64,000 bases of DNA, from NCBI GenBank assembly GCA_905215805.1, contig CAJMRL010000001.1, positions 243,678-307,677 on the forward strand. Direction: 5' to 3'. This DNA is from an uncultured bacterium (GTDB taxonomy: Bacteria; Bacillota; Clostridia; UBA1381). The translations under genes were made by a program, and so were the position numbers. The notes under the pieces are model-generated. The model was not told the origin of the DNA, did not search any database, and worked only from the letters and a program-made list of their open reading frames with translations. Of the stretch, positions 44,391-53,359 are shown one piece after another (positions within the stretch are counted from its first letter, which is position 1; every line of letters starts with the position of its first letter).

Positions 44391-44419
44391 ATTATATCAT
44401 CAGACAAAAAAATGTACAA
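44391..44419 (-). promoter_or_regulatory. Possible promoter of the PL11 gene
   Basis: Minus strand TATAAT (44391-44396) with a poor -35 TTGTAC (44414-44419), 17 apart. A weak -35 would fit activation by a regulator. Confidence 0.5.
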
Positions 44420-44488
44420 GAGATTTTATAAAAAATGTCTGCAATTTATACAAATCACACCGATAAATGAAAATTAAGTCATAGTTAC

Positions 44489-44517
44489 TTGAAAACATGC
44501 TCAAAAAGTGTTAAAAT
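44489..44517 (+). promoter_or_regulatory. Promoter of the pyridoxal kinase gene
   Basis: TTGAAA (44489-44494), 17 bases and TAAAAT (44512-44517). Confidence 0.7.
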
Positions 44518-44564
44518 AACTAAGATAAATGTGTTGCTGCAAGGCAGTGTAATGGAGGATTCAG

Positions 44565-45401
44565 ATGTCGCATAATAATCAGAAAAAAATAGCCGTTATA
44601 AATGATTTGTCCGGCTTTGGACGCTGCTCGCTTACTGTAGAGCTTCCTATAATATCGCATTTAAAGGTTCAGTGCTGTCCTGTACCAACATCTATTTTTT
44701 CTAACCATACCGGTTTTGAGCATTATTATTTTGATGATTATACAGATAGAATGATACCGTATACCAATGAATGGAAAAGACTTGGACTTGAATTTTCAGG
44801 GATATGTACCGGTTTTTTAGGTTCGCATGAGCAGATACAGATAGTTGAAAAGTTTATCAAGGATTTTAAAACACCTGATACTATTGTTACTGTTGATCCG
44901 GTCATGGGAGATTACGGAAAACCATACCCGATATATACTCCGGAAATGTGTGCGGATTTAAAAAGCCTGCTTAAATATGCGGATATACTTACACCAAACC
45001 TTACAGAGGCATGTATTCTGACAGGACGAGATTATGTCAAGACAGGTTCGTCTGATAAGGAGCTTTTGGAAATCGCTCAGCAGCTTTGCTCGATGGGACC
45101 GCAAAAAGTAGTAATAACAGGAGTTCCGGAGGGTAATTTTCTTAAAAATGCAATGTGTGAAAAAGGGAAGAACGCAAGAATCATAGCAAGAAGCAAGATA
45201 GGGGAGAGCCGTTCGGGAACAGGCGACGTGTTCACGGCGATAATAGCGGCGGATGCAGTAAACGAAGTGCCGTTTTACCGTTCGGTAACAAAGGCGGCGG
45301 AATTTATTGTTGAATGTATAAGGCGTTCTGTTGAAATGGATATACCTGTAACGGACGGAGTGCCGTTTGAAGAGGTACTGTATAGGCTTGACGCTAATTG
45401 A
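44565..45401 (+). CDS. pdxY: Pyridoxal/pyridoxamine kinase
   Basis: This 278-residue ribokinase-fold enzyme phosphorylates B6 vitamers. It shows VINDLSGFGRCSLTVELPII, the DPVMGDYGKPYPIYTPEM loop, NLTEACILTGRDY and the anion-hole RSGTGDVFTAII with the catalytic Asp. Length matches PdxY. TGGAGGA precedes the ATG. It is a single gene; its end is ten bases from the structured repeat. Confidence 0.92.
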   Translation: MSHNNQKKIAVINDLSGFGRCSLTVELPIISHLKVQCCPVPTSIFSNHTGFEHYYFDDYTDRMIPYTNEWKRLGLEFSGICTGFLGSHEQIQIVEKFIKDFKTPDTIVTVDPVMGDYGKPYPIYTPEMCADLKSLLKYADILTPNLTEACILTGRDYVKTGSSDKELLEIAQQLCSMGPQKVVITGVPEGNFLKNAMCEKGKNARIIARSKIGESRSGTGDVFTAIIAADAVNEVPFYRSVTKAAEFIVECIRRSVEMDIPVTDGVPFEEVLYRLDAN

Positions 45402-45411
45402 CAATACAAAA

Positions 45412-45546
45412 GGGCTGTCGCTTTTAGCGCAGAGCGTTTAAAGACTGTAAAAGCCTTTAAACTACGAACAGAACTCACCTCTCGATGTACACAAAGTACA
45501 CCTTCGGGTGAGTTCTGTTCGTTCTGCATCTAAAATCGAGCAGCCC
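45412..45546. repeat. Cloverleaf-like inverted-repeat element (135 bp)
   Basis: The ends pair imperfectly over about 26 bases (GGGCTG-TCGCTTTTAG at 45412 with its partner ending CAGCCC at 45546). Inside are two more hairpins: GTTTAAAG/CTTTAAAC (45436-45443, 45455-45462) and a perfect 14-pair stem CGAACAGAACTCAC/GTGAGTTCTGTTCG (45465-45478, 45508-45521). T-runs flank both sides, so it can also terminate pdxY and khpA transcripts. It has the shape of a small non-autonomous element. Confidence 0.7.
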
Positions 45547-45600
45547 TATGAGTTTTTTTATGTGACAACCTCATATGTGAAAACATTTATTTCACATCAA

Positions 45601-45831
45601 TTAAACAATATCAACTGCGACTTTTTTGTTTTCTTTGCTTGCCGCAGCTTTAACAACGGCTCTTATCGCTTTAGCGATTCTGCCCTGCTTACCGATAACC
45701 TTACCCATATCGCTTTCTGCGACTCTAAGCTCAAGAGTTATCGTATCATCCTCGTTATCAATCTGAGTCACCGAAACGGCTTCAGGATTGTCAACGAGAG
45801 CCTTGGCGATTGTTTCCAAAACTTCATTCAT
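45601..45831 (-). CDS. khpA: KH-domain RNA-binding protein
   Basis: This 76-residue protein has a single KH domain with the GxxG loop in MGKVIGKQGRIAKAI. It partners KhpB in RNA binding in Firmicutes (family knowledge). The ATG at 45831 follows GGAGGTC. It lies directly after rpsP, the usual order, but rimM and trmD do not follow. Confidence 0.93.
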   Translation of the reverse strand: MNEVLETIAKALVDNPEAVSVTQIDNEDDTITLELRVAESDMGKVIGKQGRIAKAIRAVVKAAASKENKKVAVDIV

Positions 45832-45848
45832 GATTCTGACCTCCGTCA

Positions 45849-46088
45849 TTAGATAATGTTGGACTTCTTCAAGAGAGCCTTAACAGTATCTGTCGGCTGA
45901 GCACCGTTGCTTAACCACTTCTTTGCTGCCTCAGCGTCAATTTTTATTTCAGCCGGATCTGTAAGCGGATTAAAAGTACCGATTTCCTCGATAAATCTTC
46001 CATTTCTGGGGTATCTTGAATCTGCAACAACTACTCTGTAAAAAGGAGCCTTCTTAGCACCCATTCTTCTTAATCTGATCTTAACCAT
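45849..46088 (-). CDS. rpsP: 30S ribosomal protein S16
   Basis: This 79-residue protein opens VKIRLRRMGAKKAPFYRVVV and continues DSRYPRNGRFIEEIGTFNP, both diagnostic for bS16. The ATG at 46088 follows GGAGGTG; an in-frame upstream extension has no site. It is co-transcribed between ffh and khpA. Confidence 0.98.
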   Translation of the reverse strand: MVKIRLRRMGAKKAPFYRVVVADSRYPRNGRFIEEIGTFNPLTDPAEIKIDAEAAKKWLSNGAQPTDTVKALLKKSNII

Positions 46089-46159
46089 CGTTAATTTCAC
46101 CTCCTGCAAAGATTTTGTATATTTAAGTGATAAAACTTAATACCTTATTTATAAAATGA

Positions 46160-47503
46160 TTATTTGTTTTTTCTCAGACGCTTGAGCATTTTGGACTGCT
46201 TTGAGCCGCTGAGCTGCTTCATCATTTTCTGCATTTGCTCAAACTGCTTCAAAAGCTGATTTACGTCCTGAACCCGCGTACCCGAACCTTTAGCGATACG
46301 TATTTTTCTGTTTGCGCCGATTATTTTAGGATTTTGCCTTTCCTTTGGAGTCATAGACTGTATTATAGCTTCGGTATGCAGCATCTTTTTTGCATTTTCC
46401 TCGGTGTCCACTGCATCAAGCATTTTTTTATCCACTCCGGGAAGCATTCCTAATATCTGAGAAAATGAACCCATTTTCTTTATCTGCTTAAGCTGCTCAA
46501 GGAAATCCTCCAAATCAAACTGCTGCTTTCTTATTTTAGCTTCAAGCTCAACAGCCTTTTTTTCGTCAATGGTTTCCTGTGCTCTATCGATAAGAGTGAG
46601 TACATCTCCCATTCCCAGAATTCTTGACGCCATTCTGTCCGGATGGAACTGCTCCAGATCTCCGAGCTTTTCTCCGACAGAAGCATATTTTATCGGCTTT
46701 CCCGTAACCTGCTTTACCGACAGCGCCGCACCGCCGCGAGTATCACCGTCAAGCTTTGAAAGAATAACTCCGGAAATATTAAGCTTAACATTAAATGTCT
46801 TGGCAACCGTAACAGCATCCTGACCTGTCATAGCGTCAACTACGAGAAGAGTTTCCTTAGGATTTGTTTCGAGCTTTATTCTCTGAAGCTCTACCATAAG
46901 CTCCTCATCTATATGCAGTCGGCCCGCCGTATCCAAAATAACCGGATCGTTTCCGTGCTGTACAGCATACTTAACAGCCTCAGACGCAATAGTTACAGGG
47001 TCAACATCCGTACCCATCGAAAAAACAGGAATATTTATCTGCTTACCCAAGACCTCAAGCTGCTTTATAGCTGCCGGACGGTATATATCGCATGCAACCA
47101 TAAGAGGACGTTTTCTCATGGTCTTTGATAAATTCAGCGCCAGCTTTGCTGTTGCCGTAGTTTTTCCGGCACCCTGCAAGCCGCACATCATAAATACTGT
47201 CGGCGGCTTCTGTTCAAATTCAAGCTGAGAAACCTCTCCGCCTATCATTTGAGTAAGCTCTTCATTAACTATTTTAACAAGCTGCTGTGCCGGAGTAAGA
47301 GATTCCATGATCTCTGCGCCCAGCGCTTTTTCTGAAATTACATTCACAAATTCCTTAACAACCTTGAAGTTTACATCCGCCTCAAGCAGAGCCAGCTTAA
47401 TTTCGCGCATTGCGTCTTTTATATCCTTTTCGGTAAGCTTGCCCTTAGAGCGCATTTTTTTAAACACGTCCTGCAGCTTATCGCCTAAGCTTTCAAATGC
47501 CAT
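46160..47503 (-). CDS. ffh: Signal recognition particle GTPase Ffh
   Basis: This 447-residue protein targets membrane proteins to the translocon. The N and G domains show CGLQGAGKTTATAKLA, DTAGRLHIDEELM and LSKLDGDTRGGAALS. The C-terminal M domain is Met-rich (MGSFSQILGMLPG, MQKMMKQLSG). Length and GSGTRVQDVNQLL motif fit. It follows ylxM by 17 bases. Confidence 0.98.
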   Translation of the reverse strand: MAFESLGDKLQDVFKKMRSKGKLTEKDIKDAMREIKLALLEADVNFKVVKEFVNVISEKALGAEIMESLTPAQQLVKIVNEELTQMIGGEVSQLEFEQKPPTVFMMCGLQGAGKTTATAKLALNLSKTMRKRPLMVACDIYRPAAIKQLEVLGKQINIPVFSMGTDVDPVTIASEAVKYAVQHGNDPVILDTAGRLHIDEELMVELQRIKLETNPKETLLVVDAMTGQDAVTVAKTFNVKLNISGVILSKLDGDTRGGAALSVKQVTGKPIKYASVGEKLGDLEQFHPDRMASRILGMGDVLTLIDRAQETIDEKKAVELEAKIRKQQFDLEDFLEQLKQIKKMGSFSQILGMLPGVDKKMLDAVDTEENAKKMLHTEAIIQSMTPKERQNPKIIGANRKIRIAKGSGTRVQDVNQLLKQFEQMQKMMKQLSGSKQSKMLKRLRKNK

Positions 47504-47520
47504 GATCCCGGCTCCTTTCG

Positions 47521-47859
47521 TTAAAGTTCGTTAAGCACCTCGCGCGAAAGCTGTTTAAGCTTTTCCGCCGCGCTGCCCGTAATTTCAAGTGTGTCTATAA
47601 TCTTGTCCATTTCGCTTATTCGGCTTCGGATCTCAAGAAATCTCCCGGCAAGCCCGAGCTTTTCCTCGTATTCATTAAGCAGCCGCTCACCGCGTTTTAT
47701 CGAATCTCTTACGCCCTGACGGCTTATCCCGATCTCTTCGGCAATTTCCGAAAGCGATAGATCTTCGTTATAATACAAATCAACGGTATCTCTTTGCTTA
47801 TCGGTCAAAAGCTGACCGTAAAAATCCATAAGCATGGACATAGTAAGATTTTTTGTCAT
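47521..47859 (-). CDS. ylxM: YlxM family helix-turn-helix protein
   Basis: This 112-residue protein resembles a sigma-factor region 4: LLTDKQRDTVDLYYNEDLSL followed by IAEEIGISRQGVRDSIKRGE. That is the UPF0122/YlxM family found upstream of ffh and associated with the SRP. The ATG at 47859 follows AGGTG; a GTG three codons upstream is less likely. It has a consensus promoter. Confidence 0.93.
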   Translation of the reverse strand: MTKNLTMSMLMDFYGQLLTDKQRDTVDLYYNEDLSLSEIAEEIGISRQGVRDSIKRGERLLNEYEEKLGLAGRFLEIRSRISEMDKIIDTLEITGSAAEKLKQLSREVLNEL

Positions 47860-47901
47860 GTTCAACACCTCTGTAAAGGTCTATGCCTTGACACCTGAAT
47901 T

Positions 47902-47930
47902 ATTATACAGTATTTTACCCTTTTTGTCAA
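47902..47930 (-). promoter_or_regulatory. Promoter of ylxM-ffh-rpsP-khpA
   Basis: Minus strand TTGACA (47925-47930), 17 bases and TATAAT (47902-47907), full consensus. Confidence 0.9.
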
Positions 47931-48058
47931 GAGGTTATTACTTTTTTTGTTATGAAATTTATGATTGCTAATTATGTTTTTTTGTATAATTTGACAAACA
48001 AAAACAACCGCGCGTAATGGCAGGGGGTCGTAAGAAAGTAATATCGTATTTTTGTAGG

Positions 48059-48084
48059 AACGGCATGGCTTCGGTCATGCCGTT
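48059..48084. terminator. Hairpin at the recombinase 3' end
   Basis: AACGGCATG (48059-48067) and CATGCCGTT (48076-48084) form a perfect nine-pair stem that spans the recombinase stop codon. No strong T-run follows on the minus strand. Confidence 0.5.
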
Positions 48085-49637
48085 TCCTCTTTCATCAGTT
48101 CATTCAGCGGGATAAAGCCCACAAGGTCATAGGAAATGCGGATGTTCTGCCGCCGTTTGCCGCTGCTCTTGTCGGGAGCTTCAATATAAACTCCCTTGAC
48201 AAGTTCCCGCAGAGCATAGGGGGTAAGCTCGTCCAAGTCCTTGTATTTGTGTACCCTCTGAATAAACTGCTCCAAGTTTTCAATCTGTCGTTCCTGTACT
48301 TCAATATCCTGCTGCAAGGTCTGGATTTCCACTTTAAGCTGTTCCTGCTCGGTTTCGTAGCTTCTGCTCATCATGGCAAACCGTTCATCGTTTATGCGTC
48401 CCGCCACATTGTCCTCATAGATACGGATGAACAGGCGGTCAAGCTCTCCCATGCGCCGCTGCGCCTGTTCCAGACGCTTGACGCTTGCACAGATTTTTTC
48501 CTCGCTGGACAGCAGGAGCTTGTGTTCCATAACTGCCCGGAAGTGCTTCTCATACCGTGTCGCATAGAAGATGACCGCTTTCATGTGCATCCAGACCAAA
48601 TCTTCCAGAACAACCGCCCGGATAAAGTGCGCCGAACAGCTTCCAGTGTTGCTTCGGTAGTTGGCGCATACAAAGTGATCCTGCCGCTTCTCAAAGTAAT
48701 TGGTGGTGCAGTACCGCATTTTCGCTCCGCAGTCAGCACAGTAAACCATGCCGGAGAACAGGCTGCTCTTGCCTGTTTTCGTTCTGCGGTGTCGCTGTTG
48801 GCGGATCTCCTGCACCTTGTCAAAGACTTCCTGCTCGATGATCGCCGGATGGGTGTTGTAGAAAACCGCCTGTTTGTCAAGTGGCGTTTCCCGCTGCTTT
48901 TTATCCCAGATGGAATTGGTGTAGGTCTTGAAATTGACCGTACAGCCTGTGTATTCCCGCCGTTCCAGAATATGAACAACGGTGTTGGTGTTCCAATGGT
49001 AGGGATCATCGGTTTCGGGGCTTGGCGTTTTGATGCCCGCCCTGCGCTTGTAAGCGGTGGGGTTAAGCACCTTTTCCTCCTGCAAGAGTTTTGCGATCTG
49101 CATCGGTCCCCGTCCCTCCATGCACAGCTTGAAGATACGCTTTATTACCACTGCCGCCGCTTCGTCCACGATCCACTTGGTTTTGTCCTCCGGGTCTTTG
49201 AGATACCCGAACGGAACATTGGTTGTCAACGGTACGCCACGCTCACCCTTTGCTTTCTGCACAGCTCGGATTTTGCGGCTTGTATCTTTTGCGAAAAATT
49301 CATTAAACCAGTTTTTAATACCGGCAATATCGCTGTCTGTGCTGTTTGGGTCGATGGTGTCAAAGTGGTCGTTGATGGCAATATACCGCACATTGTATTT
49401 CGGGAAAGTGAAGTTGATATAAAGCCCGGTCAGCGAGGAATTTCGTCCCAGTCTGGATAGGTCTTTGGTGATACAGACTGCCACCCGTCCCGCTTCAATT
49501 TCCGCAAGCATGGCTTGGAAGCCGGGGCGGTCATATAATGAGGTGTGATAGCGATAGCGGCAAAAAGCTAATAAAATCAATGGTTTTGCGGACAGCGGAT
49601 AGACAGGGAATGTGTTAAAAACTGAATACGCACACAA
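48075..49637 (-). pseudogene. Large serine recombinase lacking its catalytic N-terminus
   Basis: Homology to TndX-like large serine recombinases starts only at DRPGFQAMLAEIEAG (codon at 49532) and runs to the normal C-terminus. KDLSRLGRNSS, the recombinase domain (KAKGERGVPLTTNVPFGYL), a zinc ribbon (YCADCGAKMRY ... CANYRSNTGSC) and a coiled coil are all present. The roughly 60 residues that carry the catalytic serine are missing; the frame is extended instead by about 35 unrelated residues to a GTG at 49637. The protein should not cut DNA. An assembly rearrangement or inversion at this point is an alternative. Confidence 0.8.
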
Positions 49638-49686
49638 ACGGCGTTACCTTAACCCCTTTGGGGGAGAAAGTAACGCCGTTTTTTTA
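49636..49686 (+). terminator. Strong hairpin plus T-run before the element's first operon
   Basis: AAACGGCGTTAC (49636-49647) pairs perfectly with GTAACGCCGTTT (49670-49681), followed by TTTTT. An inner CCCC/GGGG pair adds stability. It could terminate transcription entering the element or be a regulated leader. Confidence 0.85.
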
Positions 49687-49714
49687 TGCCCGCAGGAAAG
49701 GAGGTGCAGCCGGA

Positions 49715-49933
49715 ATGTATTTCACAAAGGGCAAGCAGCGGGCGTTTGAATTGCTCATGCAGCAGAAGCCGGGATTTGACCGCTATCAATCCGGTTGTGC
49801 CGGAGATGATGAAGATTGCGGCACTTGCCGTTTCTACCGCCCCGGGTGGAAATATGAGTTTTGCGTTTTCAAAGAGTGTCCCTATTGCCCCGGCAAAAGG
49901 ACGCGGAAAACGCACGCCAGCATGGACAAATAG
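49715..49933 (+). CDS. Small cysteine-rich mobile-element protein
   Basis: This 72-residue protein contains paired cysteines (SGCAGDDEDCGTCRFYRPG and ECPYCPGK), suggesting a zinc-binding fold. I do not know its function. The ATG at 49715 follows AAAGGAGGTG (49697-49706). It is the first gene of the element's plus-strand operon. Confidence 0.65.
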   Translation: MYFTKGKQRAFELLMQQKPGFDRYQSGCAGDDEDCGTCRFYRPGWKYEFCVFKECPYCPGKRTRKTHASMDK

Positions 49934-50061
49934 ACGGGCAAAAGCCCTTGTGCCATGCGGCTTTGCAGACGCGAAAACGGCAAAGGGCATATTGCAATAC
50001 CAAAACAGCCGAAAACGGCTTTCTAATTGTCCACGCATACCAAGAGAGGAAGTGAGGAAAT

Positions 50062-51006
50062 ATGGCAGTTTTCAGAGTGGAGCGAAATACGGGATATACC
50101 GTTATGAGCAACCACCACTTGCGAAACAAGGAATTGTCCTTAAAGGCAAAGGGCTTGTTGTCGCAAATGCTTTCGCTGCCCGAAGATTGGGATTATACCC
50201 TTGCGGGCTTATCCCATATCAACCGGGAGAAGATCGACGCAATCCGCGAAGCGGTAAAGGAACTCGAAAAAGCCGGATATATCGTGCGCAGCCGGGAGCG
50301 CGACGAAAAGGGACGCTTGCGGGGCGCAGATTACGTCATATACGAGCAGCCGCAGCCGCGAGAGCCGGAAGCAGCTACCAGCGGCGGACAGCCGCCTATA
50401 TTGGATTTACCTACATTGGAAAATCCAACATTGGATAATCCAACGTTGGAAAAACCTACGCAGGAAAAACCTACGTTGGAAAATCCAACGCAATTAAATA
50501 AAGATATATTAAGTAAAGAACAATCAATTACTGATTTATCAAGTACCGATTCCATTCCTTTCCATTCCCTAAACCCCTTGCCCTTTGCGCATGGCGAAGC
50601 GGCTACGCCGCCGGAAAGGAAAAGAACGGAAGCGAAAAGCAATAGCGCAGTAGAGATTTACAGGGAGATTATCAAGGACAATATCGAATACGACCATCTC
50701 ATTCAAAACTGCAAAATTGACAAAGACCGTTTGGACGAGATTGTTGACCTTATGCTGGAAACCGTCTGCACAGCCCGAAAGACAATCCGTATTGCCGGGG
50801 ACGACTACCCCGCCGAATTGGTGAAATCCAAGTTTTTGAAGCTGAACAGCAGCCATATTGAGTTTGTTTTGGATTGCATGAGGGAGAACACAACCAAAGT
50901 GCGCAACATCAAGCAGTATCTAAAAGCGGTGCTGTTCAACGCGCCGAGTACCATTGACAGCTACTATACCGCCCTTGTCAATCACGACTTATACGGCGGC
51001 GAATGA
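50062..51006 (+). CDS. Replication initiator-like winged-helix protein (RepA/DUF6017 type)
   Basis: This 314-residue protein opens with a winged-helix domain (NHHLRNKELSLKAKGLLSQM, then INREKIDAIREAVKELEKAG). A linker of five-residue repeats (PTLEN and variants, about residues 116-146) follows, then a C-terminal helical domain (AVEIYREIIKDNIEYDHLI; YLKAVLFNAP). This layout is found in initiator proteins of Firmicutes conjugative elements and plasmids. GAGGAAG precedes the ATG. It suggests the excised circle can replicate; that is inference. Confidence 0.8.
   Translation: MAVFRVERNTGYTVMSNHHLRNKELSLKAKGLLSQMLSLPEDWDYTLAGLSHINREKIDAIREAVKELEKAGYIVRSRERDEKGRLRGADYVIYEQPQPREPEAATSGGQPPILDLPTLENPTLDNPTLEKPTQEKPTLENPTQLNKDILSKEQSITDLSSTDSIPFHSLNPLPFAHGEAATPPERKRTEAKSNSAVEIYREIIKDNIEYDHLIQNCKIDKDRLDEIVDLMLETVCTARKTIRIAGDDYPAELVKSKFLKLNSSHIEFVLDCMRENTTKVRNIKQYLKAVLFNAPSTIDSYYTALVNHDLYGGE
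50410..50499 (+). repeat. Six tandem 15-bp repeats inside the initiator gene
   Basis: Units start at 50410, 50425, 50440, 50455, 50470 and 50485 with consensus CCAACGTTGGAAAAT. The best unit contains the palindrome CCAACGTTGG. They encode the PTLEN repeats in frame. They could be iterons of a replication origin. Confidence 0.85.
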
Positions 51007-51042
51007 GCATAGCCGCACTTTACCGGGAAAGGAGTTGATACC

Positions 51043-51516
51043 TTGCAGGAGGAAGTAACCCAAAAAACGATTGCCCTATACGTCAAAGTGGGAAAAGGCG
51101 CGGCGCGGCTTACCGAACAGGCGTTACAGAAAGCAATCCAAAAGTTTTTGGAGCAGAAAAGCAAACCCGCGCATGGGAAACAGACCATGCGGCAGCTTAT
51201 GAAGCAGAACGCGGGTGTTTCCAACATCGAGATCACCGACAGCAATATTAAAGCCTTTGAGAGTACGGCGAAGAAATACAACATAGATTTTTCGCTAAAA
51301 AAGGTTAAGGGCGAGCAGACCCGTTACCTTGTGTTTTTCAAAGGCCGGGACGCGGACGTTATGACCGCAGCGTTTCAAGAGTTTTCCGCAAAGAAGCTGA
51401 ACCGGGAGAAAAAGCCCTCTATCCGCAAAGCCCTTGCCGCTGCAAAGGACAAGGCGAAGCAGCTTAACGCCGCCCGCGACAAGGTAAAGAAAATGGACAG
51501 GGGGCGCGAGATATGA
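51043..51516 (+). CDS. PcfB-family protein (DUF3801)
   Basis: This 157-residue protein matches the PcfB type, a relaxosome-associated factor that docks with the coupling protein. Landmarks are ALYVKVGKGAARLTEQALQK, SNIEITDSNIKAFESTAKKY, KYNIDFSLKK and a basic helical tail. The start is TTG at 51043, 8 bases after AAAGGAG. It overlaps the VirD4 gene by four bases (ATGA). Confidence 0.85.
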   Translation: MQEEVTQKTIALYVKVGKGAARLTEQALQKAIQKFLEQKSKPAHGKQTMRQLMKQNAGVSNIEITDSNIKAFESTAKKYNIDFSLKKVKGEQTRYLVFFKGRDADVMTAAFQEFSAKKLNREKKPSIRKALAAAKDKAKQLNAARDKVKKMDRGREI

Positions 51517-53297
51517 AGCAGATCAACTACAAAAAGCTGATACTTCCGAATATCCCCTATGTGTTCTTTGTCTATCTCTTTGATAAAGTCGGACAGGCGG
51601 TGCGGCTTGCCCCCGGCGCGGATATTTCTGCAAAGATACTGAATATCACACAAGGATTTTCCGCAGCCTTTGAAAACGCCTTGCCGAGCGTTTACCCGTT
51701 GGATTTGCTTGTCGGCATTGTCGGTGCGGTGATTATCCGCTTGATAGTCTATGTCAAAGGGAAAAATGCCCGCAAATACCGCAAGGGCGCAGAATACGGC
51801 AGCGCACGTTGGGGAACCCATGAGGATATTGCCCCCTACATCGACCCGGATTTTCAGAACAATATCATTTTGACGCAGACGGAACGGCTTACCATGAACA
51901 GCCGCCCGAAGCAGCCGAAATACGCGAGAAATAAAAATGTCGTGGTGATCGGCGGCAGCGGCAGCGGAAAAACAAGGTTTTTCGTAAAGCCTAATTTAAT
52001 GCAGCTTCATTCTTCCTACGTCTTGACCGACCCGAAAGGCACCGTCCTAATCGAGTGCGGAAAGCTGCTGCAACGGGCAGGCTACCGCATTAAGGTACTG
52101 AACACGATAAACTTTCGGAAAAGTATGCACTATAACCCCTTTGTCTATATCCGTAGCGAAAAGGACGTGTTAAAGGTTGTCAATACGCTTATCGTGAATA
52201 CCAAAGGCGAGGGAGAAAAAAGCGCGGAAGATTTTTGGGTGAAAGCCGAGAGGTTATTATATTGCGCGTTGATTGGCTACATTTGGTATGAAGCCCCCGC
52301 CGAGGAAATGAACTTTACAACGCTGCTTGAACTTATCAATGCAAGCGAAGCACGCGAGGACGACGAGGAATACCAAAGCCCCGTTGATCTGCTCTTTGCC
52401 GATTTGGAAGAACGCAGCCCCGACCATTTCGCGGTGAAGCAATATAAAAAATATAAATTGGCGGCGGGCAAAACGGCAAAGTCAATCCTTATTTCTTGTG
52501 GGGCAAGGCTCGCTCCTTTCGATATTGAAGAACTCCGGGAACTCATGTCCTATGATGAATTGGAACTTGACACATTGGGCGACCGGAAAACCGCGCTTTT
52601 CCTCATAATGAGCGATACCGACGACACCTTTAATTTTGTTATCGCTATTTTGCAATCACAGCTTTTTAATTTACTTTGTGATAAAGCGGACGACGAATAC
52701 AACGGCAAATTGCCTGTTCATGTCCGTTTTTTACTCGATGAATTTGCCAACATCGGGCAGATACCCCGCTTTGATAAGCTGATTGCGACCATACGCAGTA
52801 GGGAAATGTCCGCTTCTATCATTCTGCAATCGCAGAGCCAGCTAAAAGCCATTTACAGGGACGCGGCAGAAATCATACTTGATAATGCCGACAGCACCTT
52901 GTTTTTGGGAGGACGTGGGAAAAATGCAAAGGATATTTCGGATAACTTGGGACGGGAAACAATCGACAGTTTCAATACTTCCGAAAATCGCGGCACGCAG
53001 GTTTCTCATGGACTTACTTATCAAAAATTAGGAAAGGAGTTGATGACACAGGACGAAATAGCAGTTATGGACGGTGGGAAATGTATTTTGCAGCTACGCG
53101 GTGTGCGTCCCTTTTTAAGCGACAAATACGATATAACAAAACACCCGAACTACAAATACCTTTCCGACTTCGACAAGAAAAACGCTTTTGACGTGGAACG
53201 GTATATGTCTACCCGTCCGGCAATCGTAAAGCCCGATGAAGCCTTCGACATATACGAAATAGATTTGTCCGACGAGGACGCAGCCGCCGAGGAATAA
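51513..53297 (+). CDS. virD4: Type IV coupling protein VirD4/TraG
   Basis: This 594-residue ATPase feeds the relaxase-DNA complex into the secretion channel. There are two N-terminal membrane helices, then Walker A VVIGGSGSGKTRFF (about residue 149) and Walker B RFLLDEFANIGQIPRF (about 410). The conserved SASIILQSQSQLKAIY follows. The C-terminus is acidic (DLSDEDAAAEE), typical of these elements. Confidence 0.96.
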   Translation: MKQINYKKLILPNIPYVFFVYLFDKVGQAVRLAPGADISAKILNITQGFSAAFENALPSVYPLDLLVGIVGAVIIRLIVYVKGKNARKYRKGAEYGSARWGTHEDIAPYIDPDFQNNIILTQTERLTMNSRPKQPKYARNKNVVVIGGSGSGKTRFFVKPNLMQLHSSYVLTDPKGTVLIECGKLLQRAGYRIKVLNTINFRKSMHYNPFVYIRSEKDVLKVVNTLIVNTKGEGEKSAEDFWVKAERLLYCALIGYIWYEAPAEEMNFTTLLELINASEAREDDEEYQSPVDLLFADLEERSPDHFAVKQYKKYKLAAGKTAKSILISCGARLAPFDIEELRELMSYDELELDTLGDRKTALFLIMSDTDDTFNFVIAILQSQLFNLLCDKADDEYNGKLPVHVRFLLDEFANIGQIPRFDKLIATIRSREMSASIILQSQSQLKAIYRDAAEIILDNADSTLFLGGRGKNAKDISDNLGRETIDSFNTSENRGTQVSHGLTYQKLGKELMTQDEIAVMDGGKCILQLRGVRPFLSDKYDITKHPNYKYLSDFDKKNAFDVERYMSTRPAIVKPDEAFDIYEIDLSDEDAAAEE

Positions 53298-53359
53298 CGG
53301 CGGCATTTTCATTTTCCATAACATTTTTGAGCCGCACAGCGGCAGAAAGCGAGGTTTAT

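Noticed and set aside
45588..45600. Extra terminator from ATGTGAAA/TTTCACAT after khpA
   Set aside because: The eight-pair hairpin has no T-run on either strand and the larger element next to it is a better terminator.
48249..49460. 403-residue plus-strand frame opposite the recombinase
   Set aside because: It is the mirror of the GC-rich recombinase coding sequence; it has no family motif and no ribosome site.
49686..50438. 250-residue frame across the Cys-rich gene and the initiator start
   Set aside because: It overlaps two better genes in other frames that have AAAGGAGG sites and family motifs; its sequence is low in pattern.
50410..50499. CRISPR array
   Set aside because: Repeats are 15 bases with no spacers and lie in frame within a gene.
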